A stretch of DNA of 64,000 nucleotides, taken from the NCBI RefSeq assembly GCF_003096415.1, contig NZ_QEKH01000001.1:1-64000 (forward strand). Direction: 5' to 3'. The notes under the pieces were generated by a model. That model had not been told where the DNA came from, made no database searches, and saw nothing but the letters and a program-made list of their open reading frames with translations. A program made the position numbers and the translations under genes. This document shows, in pieces, positions 52,687 to 61,729 of the stretch (the first letter of the stretch is position 1; every line of letters starts with the position of its first letter). This DNA comes from Victivallis vadensis (lineage in GTDB: Bacteria > Verrucomicrobiota > Lentisphaeria > Victivallales > Victivallaceae).

Positions 52687-54774
52687 TCAAATCAGTTCGA
52701 TTTCAGTCGTTGCCGCGCTCCTTCTGGAGTCGTGGCCGACCTCAATCCGCCACGCGCCGGGCAGCAGTTTGCGTTCGCCGTCGTCGAAGGTCAGCAAAAA
52801 GGATTCCGGCTTGACCTCCAGCCCCACTTGGCGCGTTTCGCCGGGTTTCAGCGAGATGCGTTTCACCGCCGCCAGCTGTTTTTGCGGCGCCCGGGTCGGC
52901 GGATTCAACGCCGCGACATAAAGTTGCACCACCGTCTCACCGGCGCGCTTTCCGGTATTTTCAACGCCGACCGCAACCTTCAACGGTTCGCCGGCGGCGA
53001 TCCTGCCCGGAACGGAAAGGCCGGAATACCTGAACTCCGTGTAGCTCAAGCCGAAACCGAAGGGATGCAGTACTTCTCCGCCGAAAAAGCGGTAGGTGCG
53101 CCCCGCCATCGCGTAATCTTCAAAGGGAGGCAGGTCATCCGCACTCCGGTAGAAGGTCACCGGGAGTCTGCCCGACGGGTTCACCCGGCCGGACAACACC
53201 TCCGCCAGCGCCGTGCCGCCCTCCGCTCCCGGATAGAAGCACTGCACCACTCCGGCCGCCGACTCCTCGGGAAGCGCCAGCGCACTGCCCGACACCGCGA
53301 CCAGAATCACCGGCTTGCCCACCGCCGCAACCTTTTCAAGCAGCAGCTTCTGCAAACCGGGCAATTCCAGGCTCACCTTATCCCCGGCCGCTTCGGAGTT
53401 GAATGCATCTCCGGCTTCGCCTTCGATCAGCGGATTCAACCCCAGACACAGAATTGCGACATCGGCCCGCTCCGCTGCACTGACCGCCTCCGCGATCCGG
53501 TCGTATTCCTCGGCGCACCCTTCCGTTTTGCGCGCAACCGGCTCGCAGCCGCGCGCATAGATCACCCGGCAATCGCCGCCGGCCGCATCCAGAATTCCTT
53601 CCAGCAATGTGACCGTGCGGGTCGGTGTACCGAAGTAATTTCCCATCAGCACTTCACGCGAATCCGCATTCGGGCCGATCACCGCGACCGACTTCAGCTT
53701 GGCGAAATCCAGCGGCAGAATATTTCCGTCATTTTTCAGCAGTACAATGCTTCTGCGCGCCGCATCGAGCGCCAGCGCCCGGTGTTCCGGGCACTCGATC
53801 ACATCGCACGGCGGCACGTCGCGCGGCGGATCGAAAAGCCCCAGCCGGAACTTCACGCGCAACTGGTTCCGCAACGCCCGGTCAAGGTCTGCCTCCGCGA
53901 TCAGGCCGCGTTCATACGCCTCGCGCACTCCGGCCGCCCAGTCGGTCACCACATCCACGCCGCTTCCCAGTTCTTCCGCAATCGCAGCGGGATAATCTGC
54001 GCAATGTTTATGATCGCGCACCAGCGCCTCGCCGGCCCCGGCGTCGGTGACCACCGCGCCGTCGAATCCCCACTCATCCCGCAGAATTTCATTCAGCAGC
54101 CGGGAATTCACGCTGCACGGCGTGCCGTTGACCGCGTTGTAGGCGCTCATCACCGATTGCGCCCCGGCTTTCACGCACTGATGGAACGCGGGCAGATAGG
54201 TCTCGCGCAAATCCTTCTCACTGACGCGGGAATCGAAACCCAGCCGCGTCTTTTCCGGCCCGGAGTGAACCGCGAAGTGCTTCGGCGTGGCCGCCGCTTT
54301 CAGGTGTTCCGGGTCATCGCCCTGCACGCCGCGCACATAGGCGGCCCCCATCTCGCCGGTCAGCCACGGGCATTCGCCGTAGGTTTCCTGCCCCCTGCCC
54401 CAGCGCGGATCACGGAAGATGTTCACATTCGGCGACCAGTAGGTCAGCCCCTTGTAGGTGCCGTAGTCGCCATACCGCGCCGATTCGAAATGGCGGGCGC
54501 GCCCCTCTTTCGCAATCACTTCGCCCATGCGCTCCACCAGCTCCGGCGTGAACGTCGCGGCCATCGCGATCGCCTGCGGAAACACCGTCGCCGTACCGCT
54601 GCGGGCTAACCCGTGCAGCGCCTCGTTCCACCACACATACGGCGGTATGCCGAGACGCGGCACACCCTCATTGCGGTAATTGATGAATCCGAGCTTCTCG
54701 TCAACGGTCAATGCCGACAGCAACGCATCAATCCGCTCCTCCAGCGGCAGTGCAACATTCCTGAACTTTTCCAT
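52687..54774 (-). CDS. GH3-family beta-glycosidase
   Basis: 695 residues in the order catalytic TIM barrel, alpha/beta sandwich, fibronectin-III-like C-terminus. Signatures: PPYVWWNEALHGLARSG near residue 45, FRDPRWGRGQETYGECP, PKHFAVHSGPE and the nucleophile aspartate in GAVVTDAGAGEAL near 244. The sequence best fits beta-xylosidase/beta-glucosidase types of GH3. No signal peptide is present, so it probably acts in the cytoplasm on imported oligosaccharides. It converges with rhaA. Confidence 0.92.
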   Translation of the reverse strand: MEKFRNVALPLEERIDALLSALTVDEKLGFINYRNEGVPRLGIPPYVWWNEALHGLARSGTATVFPQAIAMAATFTPELVERMGEVIAKEGRARHFESARYGDYGTYKGLTYWSPNVNIFRDPRWGRGQETYGECPWLTGEMGAAYVRGVQGDDPEHLKAAATPKHFAVHSGPEKTRLGFDSRVSEKDLRETYLPAFHQCVKAGAQSVMSAYNAVNGTPCSVNSRLLNEILRDEWGFDGAVVTDAGAGEALVRDHKHCADYPAAIAEELGSGVDVVTDWAAGVREAYERGLIAEADLDRALRNQLRVKFRLGLFDPPRDVPPCDVIECPEHRALALDAARRSIVLLKNDGNILPLDFAKLKSVAVIGPNADSREVLMGNYFGTPTRTVTLLEGILDAAGGDCRVIYARGCEPVARKTEGCAEEYDRIAEAVSAAERADVAILCLGLNPLIEGEAGDAFNSEAAGDKVSLELPGLQKLLLEKVAAVGKPVILVAVSGSALALPEESAAGVVQCFYPGAEGGTALAEVLSGRVNPSGRLPVTFYRSADDLPPFEDYAMAGRTYRFFGGEVLHPFGFGLSYTEFRYSGLSVPGRIAAGEPLKVAVGVENTGKRAGETVVQLYVAALNPPTRAPQKQLAAVKRISLKPGETRQVGLEVKPESFLLTFDDGERKLLPGAWRIEVGHDSRRSAATTEIELI

Positions 54775-54815
54775 AACTCCATCCGGCTCCCTGAAAATGG
54801 TTGTTTTCCGTTACA

Positions 54816-54871
54816 ATCATAAAAATGCAGCCGCAAACGGCAAATGTTAACTTGAAATTCAGCCTATTTCA
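54816..54871 (-). promoter_or_regulatory. GH3 promoter and upstream inverted repeat
   Basis: Minus strand TTGCCG (54843-54838), 16-bp spacer, TATGAT (54821-54816). Just upstream lies TGAAAT-TCAGCCT-ATTTCA (54853-54871), a 6-bp inverted repeat that could bind an activator. Confidence 0.45.
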
Positions 54872-54907
54872 CCAATCCTTCCACAAGCGGCGGAACTCAA
54901 CGGCGGT

Positions 54908-55984
54908 TCAGATGACTTCAAGACTGTCTTTATCCGGGAGTGGATACGCCTTGTGCGCCGGCTTATCCATATACCAGAATGCGACCGAAGCGATATCGTC
55001 CTGCAGCGGCAGATAGCGGCCGCCGGAACGCCAGCCGAGCGCCTGGATCGTGACCCGGAGCCGCTTTTGAAAACGGACCGGATCCGTCAGGTGCCAGCGG
55101 TAGAGACCGAATCGCTGCTGCGACTGGTAGACGCCGTCGGGACGGATCACCTGCGGCATGCCGGAGTACGGAGTCGCAAACTCCTGATATTGATGGGTCT
55201 GCTGGTTCTCGAAGTTATAGGAGCCGCAGAAGTAATCCTCCGTCCCCGTACCGCAGATGGTGGGGAAATCCGTGTCGTCGTCGAGGTAGAATTTGATCTC
55301 CCCCTCCCCCCACCAGCCGCAGTTGTTGACGCCCCACGCCATATAGGTCCCGACGTAGTGGCCGAAGCCTTCGACGCCGTCGAGGATCGTATGGACCTCC
55401 TTGTACGGCAGCGGATTGGAGCGGCGGAACCGGGCGTGGAAATATCCGGCGTCCTCCGGCACGCAGCCGAGCGCATAGTTGATCTGGTAGTAGGCGCGCA
55501 TCTCTTCGCCGGAGATGTTCTCCAGCGTGATCCGGGCGCGCTTGCGGAACGGCATCTCCCAGTAGCAGTTGAAGGCGCTGCCGGGATTCACGCAGACCGG
55601 CAGACTGGCGAACACGGCGGTTCTGCCCCAGCCGTTGCAGAAGAAGTCACCTGCCGGACATTCGATCGCCGGAGTCTCCGCGTTATCCCAGTAAAACCGC
55701 AGGATCAGGAAGCGCCAGTTGCCGGTCAGCGTCATCCAGATCTGCTGGATCACCCCTTCCCCCTCGATATCGGCCAGCGTGAAAGTGGTTCCGGCCGGAA
55801 TCGCCACGCTCGGCGAAACCTTCCAGCCCACGCCCAGTTCGCGGGCGCAATCCGCGCCGGTTCCTTCGGCGGCGCGTCCGCCGTTGCCCGGCGCGCCGGT
55901 GAAGTTCTCGGGACTGATCGAGCGGCTCAGCGCGCCGGAGAGACGCGACACGGCATTCCAGGAGGCGGATGCGAAATTGTTCAT
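54908..55984 (-). CDS. GH172-family (DUF2961) glycoside hydrolase
   Basis: 358 residues of the DUF2961 family, whose known members act on fructofuranosides or alpha-D-arabinofuranosides. Double jelly-roll. The catalytic glutamates are probably in GEGEIKFYLDDD and in CGTGTEDYFCGSYNF (near residue 249). Other conserved parts are EGEGVIQQIWMTL and ALGCVPEDAGYFHARFRR. No signal peptide is seen. A very good promoter with a palindromic operator lies upstream. An arabinose- or fructose-containing substrate is inferred from the family only. Confidence 0.9.
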   Translation of the reverse strand: MNNFASASWNAVSRLSGALSRSISPENFTGAPGNGGRAAEGTGADCARELGVGWKVSPSVAIPAGTTFTLADIEGEGVIQQIWMTLTGNWRFLILRFYWDNAETPAIECPAGDFFCNGWGRTAVFASLPVCVNPGSAFNCYWEMPFRKRARITLENISGEEMRAYYQINYALGCVPEDAGYFHARFRRSNPLPYKEVHTILDGVEGFGHYVGTYMAWGVNNCGWWGEGEIKFYLDDDTDFPTICGTGTEDYFCGSYNFENQQTHQYQEFATPYSGMPQVIRPDGVYQSQQRFGLYRWHLTDPVRFQKRLRVTIQALGWRSGGRYLPLQDDIASVAFWYMDKPAHKAYPLPDKDSLEVI

Positions 55985-56374
55985 GAATTCACCTTGTGGT
56001 TATGGTTTCGGAATTAAAATCCCAATAATCCGGCGGCGGCCAAGGATTTCATCCCTATATCGCACACTTTCAATTATACCGACTTCCGAACCGGAAGTCA
56101 AGCCGTGTTTCAAAAAAACGTCTTTTTATCTCCTTCATATACGGCGTGGTCGGCGTCTATTCCCGGCAAATTCCGGAACTTCGCGGAATATATCGGCCTC
56201 TCCGAAAGCGAAGGCGGCAAGCGGATGCACAAACCGCTGCGCTGTCCGGCAGCGGAATTGCGGCCGGACAATGTCCACAACGGCGATAACCAGACCAATC
56301 TCGATACCGGCCGCATCGGATCACGCCCGCTCCCCGGCGTTTTTTTCCGGAAAGCGGGCGTAAAAGCATGCCGC
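55985..56374. other. Gap without gene between GH172 and DUF4091 genes
   Basis: 390 bp. It holds the GH172 promoter and operator (56073-56101) and a 9-bp inverted repeat ACGCCCGCT/AGCGGGCGT (56323-56361) beyond the stop of the upstream gene, which lacks a U run. Open frames here on either strand have no recognisable product. Confidence 0.5.
56073..56101 (-). promoter_or_regulatory. GH172 promoter with palindromic operator in the spacer
   Basis: Minus strand TTGACT (56101-56096), 17-bp spacer, TATAAT (56078-56073). The spacer is almost filled by the perfect inverted repeat GACTTCCG-AAC-CGGAAGTC (56081-56099), which also touches the -35 box. This is the classical place for a repressor site. Confidence 0.8.
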
Positions 56375-59011
56375 TCAATTCTTCCGGCCGGCGGCCAGTT
56401 TTTCGAGATCGGCGAGAAATTCGCGCCGAACTTCCATGAAACGCTGTGGATCGGTTTCAAAATTGACCATGTCCCGGCCGAGCCGTCCGGTATACCGGCG
56501 CGGGTCGCCGCCGAGCTTTTCATACAGTTTGAATGCGTCGAAATCCTCGGCCGTCTCCCGCAACTGCTCCCAGCGCATCGAACTGGTGATCTCGGTTGTA
56601 TAGGGATCGAAGTAGACCAGATACCCTTCCCCCGGCCCGTATCCGTCGACGAACGCATCCTGATACGGATTGCTCCTCTTATCCCACGACCACGCCCATG
56701 ACCACTGGTTGAAACCCTCGCAGCCGAGGTTGTAGAGGATCGCGCCCATGGTGCGGGTGCAGAGCAGCGAGCGGTCGAGATAGCTGGAGAAATTGTTGTA
56801 CACGATCGCCCTGCGTCCGGCGGCGGTCGCGTTCCGGATCGCCGCATCCATCCCTTCGTTGGCGGTCCAGGCGGGAACCACGATGTCCACATCCGGATAT
56901 CCTTCGATCAGTCCGGTATGGGTCAGGGTGTTCATGTAAACCAGCTCCGGCGCGATCTTCTGCAGGTGTTTGTACACGTGCCTGCCGTTGGCGAACATCA
57001 CCGGGTCCGGTTCGTCGCGGTAGATGAACTGGAACTGCCCGATCCACCCCTTTTCGGTCAGGTGCCGGACCAGGTTGCGCAGGACCTTGACCGCGAATGC
57101 GTTGAATTCCGGGTCATCGAAATTCCAGTAGCGTTTGCGCAGGTCCTGAATCCTGCCGAAGGGATTGTATTTCACCTTGCCGTCGCGGCCGTACAGCGGC
57201 GCATCCAGCGGAATATCGGCGGACATCACACGCCAGTTGCCCTTGCCGTACACCTTGTCCAGCATCTCCGGGAAACGGTCGAAGGTCGAATAGTCGATCT
57301 CCACGCCCCCCTTGCCGTCATCGGTGATCCGGATATTGTTGCGGATCTCCCACAGCGGCGGGTCCCCGAAATTATAGGCGCGGTGCTCTTTCATATTGCG
57401 CAGCACCTTTTCAAACAACGTCCAGTAACGCGGGTCCCGGAATCCCGGCTGTTCGGCAAAACCGGCCAGATTCGCCAGCAGCCGGGCGGAACCCCAGGTG
57501 CCGAGGCGGAAAATCGGAACTTCCGGCAGCGCGACATCGTAGACGCGCATCTCCACTTCCAGCGGCTGTACGCCGAACATGGTCTGCACTTCGACGCGGC
57601 CGCGGTAAAGGCCGGGCTTCGCGCCGGCGGGCACCCGGACCGTCAGCCAGACCGGCTGCGAGCGGCCCGGCTCCAGCATCGTCGTATCATCATTCGAGAG
57701 CATATCGGGGAAAGTTGCGGGGGCCGGACGCAGCAGCGGGCTTTTCGGATTGCGGTAAAAGCCGACGGTGTTCTGCGAGGCGTAGATTTCCTTTACGAAA
57801 TTCGCGGTCAGTTCCGTCAGTTTCGCCGCCGGATCGTTTTCATGCGCCAGCGCATTGAGTTTGAGCCGGACCGGCCCCCGGTAATCCAGCGAACTGATCA
57901 CGAACTGCCCCGGCTCATATTCGTTGCGGCAGGCGTCCAGCCGGATTCTGTTCACCGGCTCGCCGTCGGGAAGGAGCCGGTCGCTGAAGATATTGTCCAG
58001 CGCAGTGGCCCCCCATACCAGCGGCAGCCGGACTTCCGCGGTGCGATTGCCCCAGAATGAAGTCCGCACCGACGTCTTGCCGAGCCGGCGCAGCCGCTCT
58101 TTGTCCAGTTCATTGCGCAGCGTCCTGGCCTCCGCCGCCAGCGAATCGAGCTGCCGCGTCGACTGCTCCAGCTCCGCGCCGCGCGCCGCCGGCGGGACCG
58201 CCGCCAGGCGGGAGGCGAGAGCCCGGTACTTTTCGCTCAGCCTGCCGGAGAGCTGCTCCCGCTGGGCGGCGGCGGGCGCGAGCGTCCTGAGGATCATGCC
58301 GCGCCGGAACTCCAGCTCCGGGTTGTTCTGCGGAGCCTTGACCAGCCGCCGGAACTCCTGCCTGATCCGGTCGGCTTCCAGTACGACGTTGTAGATTTTC
58401 ACATCGTCGATCACGCCGTGGAAACCGCCGAGTTCCCTGCCGCTCAGGGAACCGATCGCCAGCTCCGCGCCGGCGTTCAGCCTGACCGGCTTCTCCAGAC
58501 TGGTGCTGCGGACCAGTTCGCCGTCCATATACTCCCTGACTTCACGCCCCCGGAGCACCAGCGCGCCGAGGTGCCACAGCCCGTCTGACCAGCCGCTTGA
58601 AGCCTCGTTCGGCGGCAGGACGGAAAAAAGCCGGTTGTTGTCGATTCCGAACCGCCACCCCTCCCCGCTCTCCGGGTTTTCGGCGCTCGCGACGGTCCGC
58701 AAGCCCAGCGGATGTGTTGATTTGAACCAGACCAGCAGCGTCATCCCCTTTTCTTCATCCAGCTCCGGCATCGGTCCGCAAAAGACCGAATTGGTCGCGC
58801 CGTCCAGCAGGATTCCGCTGCCGTCCAACGCCGGCGCCCACGCGACCGGCCCCCGGAACCTCCCCTCCCCCGCCGCTCCGGCCCGGTTGCGCACAACCGT
58901 ACCGGCCCCCTCGTTCAGGTCGTAATGCACGACCGGCGCGGCCGAACCGGCCGCCAGTGAATATGACATCAGGACAGCCGCCGCTTTCCACAGGAACTTT
59001 CGATGAACCAT
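56375..59011 (-). CDS. Secreted LamG-DUF4091 (GH123-like) protein
   Basis: 878 residues. Signal peptide at about 1-25 (LAAGSAAPV). A LamG/concanavalin-like domain at about 28-215 (MTLLVWFKSTHPLGL, GVIDDVKIYNVVLEADRIR) probably binds carbohydrate. A helical linker at about 230-300 is followed by a DUF4091-type catalytic region to the end. The Asp-Glu pair in FIYRDEPDP near residue 665 matches the DE pair of GH123 hexosaminidase-like enzymes. The start at 59011 (ATG with GAGGTG) is preferred over a GTG 12 bases upstream. Substrate not known; an amino sugar or pectic side chain is possible. Confidence 0.8.
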   Translation of the reverse strand: MVHRKFLWKAAAVLMSYSLAAGSAAPVVHYDLNEGAGTVVRNRAGAAGEGRFRGPVAWAPALDGSGILLDGATNSVFCGPMPELDEEKGMTLLVWFKSTHPLGLRTVASAENPESGEGWRFGIDNNRLFSVLPPNEASSGWSDGLWHLGALVLRGREVREYMDGELVRSTSLEKPVRLNAGAELAIGSLSGRELGGFHGVIDDVKIYNVVLEADRIRQEFRRLVKAPQNNPELEFRRGMILRTLAPAAAQREQLSGRLSEKYRALASRLAAVPPAARGAELEQSTRQLDSLAAEARTLRNELDKERLRRLGKTSVRTSFWGNRTAEVRLPLVWGATALDNIFSDRLLPDGEPVNRIRLDACRNEYEPGQFVISSLDYRGPVRLKLNALAHENDPAAKLTELTANFVKEIYASQNTVGFYRNPKSPLLRPAPATFPDMLSNDDTTMLEPGRSQPVWLTVRVPAGAKPGLYRGRVEVQTMFGVQPLEVEMRVYDVALPEVPIFRLGTWGSARLLANLAGFAEQPGFRDPRYWTLFEKVLRNMKEHRAYNFGDPPLWEIRNNIRITDDGKGGVEIDYSTFDRFPEMLDKVYGKGNWRVMSADIPLDAPLYGRDGKVKYNPFGRIQDLRKRYWNFDDPEFNAFAVKVLRNLVRHLTEKGWIGQFQFIYRDEPDPVMFANGRHVYKHLQKIAPELVYMNTLTHTGLIEGYPDVDIVVPAWTANEGMDAAIRNATAAGRRAIVYNNFSSYLDRSLLCTRTMGAILYNLGCEGFNQWSWAWSWDKRSNPYQDAFVDGYGPGEGYLVYFDPYTTEITSSMRWEQLRETAEDFDAFKLYEKLGGDPRRYTGRLGRDMVNFETDPQRFMEVRREFLADLEKLAAGRKN

Positions 59012-59064
59012 TTCACACCTCACAATAATCCGGATTGATCTTTTGAAATTTTCCCTTGCCTGAT

Positions 59065-59232
59065 ATTATACCATATTTTTCCCCGCCGCGGAATGCCCGA
59101 AAACATGTTTTTTGTATCTTTTCGTGTGTTTTTCGCTGTCCATCCAGTCGCCATAACCGTTCTATTGTCGGAATTGTCTCTCTTTTCTGACGACTCGTCC
59201 TCTTTCACTTTTCCTCTTTCCCGGGGTATAAT
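59065..59232. promoter_or_regulatory. Divergent promoter region with perfect palindrome
   Basis: Minus strand TATAAT (59070-59065) serves the DUF4091 gene and plus strand TATAAT (59227-59232) the GH127 gene; both -35 boxes are poor, which suggests activator need. The palindrome AAAACATGTTTT (59100-59111) lies between them. Confidence 0.45.
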
Positions 59233-59268
59233 ATAGGCAGAACCAAACCAAGCGAAAGGAGTTTCATC

Positions 59269-61125
59269 ATGAAAAACTGCCGCTCTCTGCCGGTCGGCTC
59301 CGTCAGGCTGGCCGACCCGTTTCTGGCCCATCGGGTCGAAGCCGATTACCGCGTCACGATCCCGACTTCCATCGACAAATGCCGGGAGACCGGGCGCATC
59401 GACTCCTTCCGGCTCAACTGGAAGCCGGGAATGCCGAACCGTCCCCACATCTTCTGGGATTCCGATTTCGCGAAAGTGATCGAGGGCATGTGCTACGCCG
59501 TCGCCCTGCACCCGGAAGACCACCGGATGGCCGCCGAACTCGACGGCTATATCGACCTGATCGTCTCCGCCCAGCAGCCAGACGGCTATCTCAACACCTA
59601 CTTCACCCAGGTCGCCCCGGCGGAACGCTGGAAAAACATCTTCGACTGGCACGAGCTCTATTGCGCCGGTCACCTGATCGAAGCCGCCGTCGCCCATTAC
59701 GAGGCGACCGGCAGCCGCAAATTCCTCGACGCGATGTGCCGCTGCGCCGACTACATCGGCACAGTCTTCGGCCCGGAAGCCGACCGGATGCACGGTTATC
59801 CCGGTCATGAGGAGCTTGAGCTCGCGCTGTGCAAGCTCGCCGACGCGACCGGCAACGACGCCTATTTCCGGCTTGCGAAATACTTCGTCGACGAACGCGG
59901 CAAATCCCCGAATTTCTTTCAGCAGGAGGACCCGGGGCGCAACGAGGGGCAGCTGAAAAACCGCCAGGCGCACAAACCGGTCCGGGAACAGCGCGACGCG
60001 GACGGCCACTCGGTGCGCGCCCTCTACCTCTACGCGGGCATGGCCGACGTGGCCGAACGCAGCAACGACGTGGAACTGCTCGATGCCTGCAAGGCCCTGT
60101 TCGACAGCATCGCCGAAAAGCGCATGTACATCACCGGAGGCTGCGGCTCGACCCTGATCGGCGAGGCCTTCACCGTGGACTACAACCTTCCCAACGATAC
60201 CGCTTACGCCGAAAGCTGCGCTTCGATGGCGCTGGTCCAGTTCGCCAAACGGCTGCTGAACATCACCCGGCAGGGGCGTTACGCCGACGTGATGGAGCAG
60301 GCGCTCTATAACGGCGTCCTGAGCGGCATCTCATTGCAGGGCAGCGAGTTCTTCTACGCCAATCTGCTTGAAGTCAGCTCCGACACTTTCACTTACGGGC
60401 ATATCCGCAAGGAGCGCCAGCCGTGGTTCGACTGCTCCTGCTGCCCGACCAGCTTCTGCCGGTTCCTGCCGCAGCTCGGCTCCTTCGCGTGGTCGGAAGC
60501 GGAAAACGAACTCCGGCTGAATATTCCGGCGGCGGGCAGCGTCAACCGGAACGGCATCGAAATCGAAGTCGGCGGCAGCTATCCCTTCGGCGGCGAAATC
60601 CCGGTCACGGTCAAGTCGGCGGGGAACTTCAGATTCGCGCTGCGGATTCCCGGCTGGTGCCGTTCCTTCCGGCTCACGCTGAACGGCGAAGCGGTTTCCG
60701 CCGCTCCCGAAAACGGCTACATCACTCTTGAGCGCAACTGGAACGCGGGCGACAAACTCGAACTCACCCTCGACATGCCGGTCGAGGTCGTGCGGGCCAA
60801 TCCCGCCGTGACCGCCGACGCCGGACGCATCGCACTGATGCGCGGGCCGCTGGTCTACGCGCTCGAAAGCACCGACAACGGCCGGGTTCTCTCCCGGCTG
60901 CTGATCGATACGGAGGCGGGCTTCACCACCGCTCCGGCCCCGAACCTGCCCGACGGCGTTCTCGCGATCCGCGGCGAGGCCCGGCTCGAAAGCGACGCCT
61001 CGGAAGGGCACCTCTATTACCGCGCCGCGCCGCAACTGGAAAAGGCCGGCTTCACCGCGATTCCCTACGCCCTCTGGCAGAACCGCGGTCCTTCCGACCT
61101 GCTCGTCTGGATGCGGTGCCGGTAA
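59269..61125 (+). CDS. GH127-family beta-L-arabinofuranosidase
   Basis: 618 residues (DUF1680). The family removes beta-L-arabinofuranose from plant glycoproteins and pectin side chains. The zinc/cysteine site is recognisable: Glu and Cys in AYAESCAS near residue 315 and CSCCPTSFCR near 389-392, where one Cys is the nucleophile. QQPDGYLNTYF and GYPGHEELELALCKL are further signatures. No signal peptide is seen, so it is probably intracellular. AAAGGAG precedes the ATG. With GH3, GH172 and rhaA it suggests use of arabinose/rhamnose-rich glycans. Confidence 0.93.
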   Translation: MKNCRSLPVGSVRLADPFLAHRVEADYRVTIPTSIDKCRETGRIDSFRLNWKPGMPNRPHIFWDSDFAKVIEGMCYAVALHPEDHRMAAELDGYIDLIVSAQQPDGYLNTYFTQVAPAERWKNIFDWHELYCAGHLIEAAVAHYEATGSRKFLDAMCRCADYIGTVFGPEADRMHGYPGHEELELALCKLADATGNDAYFRLAKYFVDERGKSPNFFQQEDPGRNEGQLKNRQAHKPVREQRDADGHSVRALYLYAGMADVAERSNDVELLDACKALFDSIAEKRMYITGGCGSTLIGEAFTVDYNLPNDTAYAESCASMALVQFAKRLLNITRQGRYADVMEQALYNGVLSGISLQGSEFFYANLLEVSSDTFTYGHIRKERQPWFDCSCCPTSFCRFLPQLGSFAWSEAENELRLNIPAAGSVNRNGIEIEVGGSYPFGGEIPVTVKSAGNFRFALRIPGWCRSFRLTLNGEAVSAAPENGYITLERNWNAGDKLELTLDMPVEVVRANPAVTADAGRIALMRGPLVYALESTDNGRVLSRLLIDTEAGFTTAPAPNLPDGVLAIRGEARLESDASEGHLYYRAAPQLEKAGFTAIPYALWQNRGPSDLLVWMRCR

Positions 61126-61141
61126 CCGGTCCGCTCCCGCC

Positions 61142-61163
61142 TCCCGGGGCTTCCGCCCCGGGA
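61142..61163. terminator. GC-rich stem-loop between convergent genes
   Basis: TCCCGGGGC (61142-61150)/GCCCCGGGA (61155-61163), 9-bp stem with a 4-nt loop, lies between the GH127 and regulator stops. Without a T run, it may be a weak terminator or an RNA-end stabiliser. Confidence 0.45.
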
Positions 61164-61724
61164 TCAGTGGTAGATGACCAGAGCCGAAGCGTAATCACAG
61201 CCGGGAGCGAGACGGGCGCCGTGGGGAAGCTGGGCCTCCAGATAGACGGTATCGCCTTTGACCATGCGGCGGGAATTGTCGGCGGAGCCGATCATATAAT
61301 CGACCTCCCCTTCGAGCAGCACGAAGAACTCCTGGCTGTCATGCTGCATGAGTTCGCGCTGCTTGTCGCTGCGGCGGTATTCGAGGAAAAACGGATTCAT
61401 ATTGCGGTCGGTTTTCTCATAGGCGAGCGCGAAGTAGCGGATGCCGTATTCCGCCCCCTGGTTGCGGTCGATGAATTCGCCTTCGTCAAGGCGGCCGAAC
61501 ACATATTCCGGGCTGGCGTTCTCGCTGCGGAAAAGGTCGATCATTTCGACGCCGAGCGCCGCCGCGACCAGATTCAGCGCGCGCAGCGACGCGCCGGTGC
61601 GGAAGTTTTCCAGCCGGGAGATATAACCTTTGCTCAACCCGGAACGGGCCGCAAGCTGATCGATGGTAAGCTGCTGCTGGAGGCGAAGCTCCTTGATCTT
61701 GTGGGCGACGTTGACCAGATCCAT
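61164..61724 (-). CDS. XRE-family regulator with cupin domain
   Basis: 186 residues: helix-turn-helix at about 8-62 (LTIDQLAARSGLSKGYISRLEN) and a cupin sensor at about 110-185 (HDSQEFFVLLEGEVDYMIG, LPHGARLAPGC). Such proteins bind a small ligand and control a nearby operon, often for amino-acid or polyol use. The ATG at 61724 is chosen because AAGGAG sits 8 bases before it; a GTG at 61733 is possible. It follows the glycerol-1-phosphate dehydrogenase by 5 bp and probably regulates that operon. Confidence 0.9.
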   Translation of the reverse strand: MDLVNVAHKIKELRLQQQLTIDQLAARSGLSKGYISRLENFRTGASLRALNLVAAALGVEMIDLFRSENASPEYVFGRLDEGEFIDRNQGAEYGIRYFALAYEKTDRNMNPFFLEYRRSDKQRELMQHDSQEFFVLLEGEVDYMIGSADNSRRMVKGDTVYLEAQLPHGARLAPGCDYASALVIYH

Positions 61725-61729
61725 TTGAA

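Noticed and set aside
52546-54609. Long plus-strand frame opposite the GH3 gene
   Set aside because: Antisense shadow of a gene with clear GH3 motifs.
56105-56701. Plus-strand frame between GH172 and DUF4091 genes
   Set aside because: It runs into the antisense of the DUF4091 gene and has no recognisable product.
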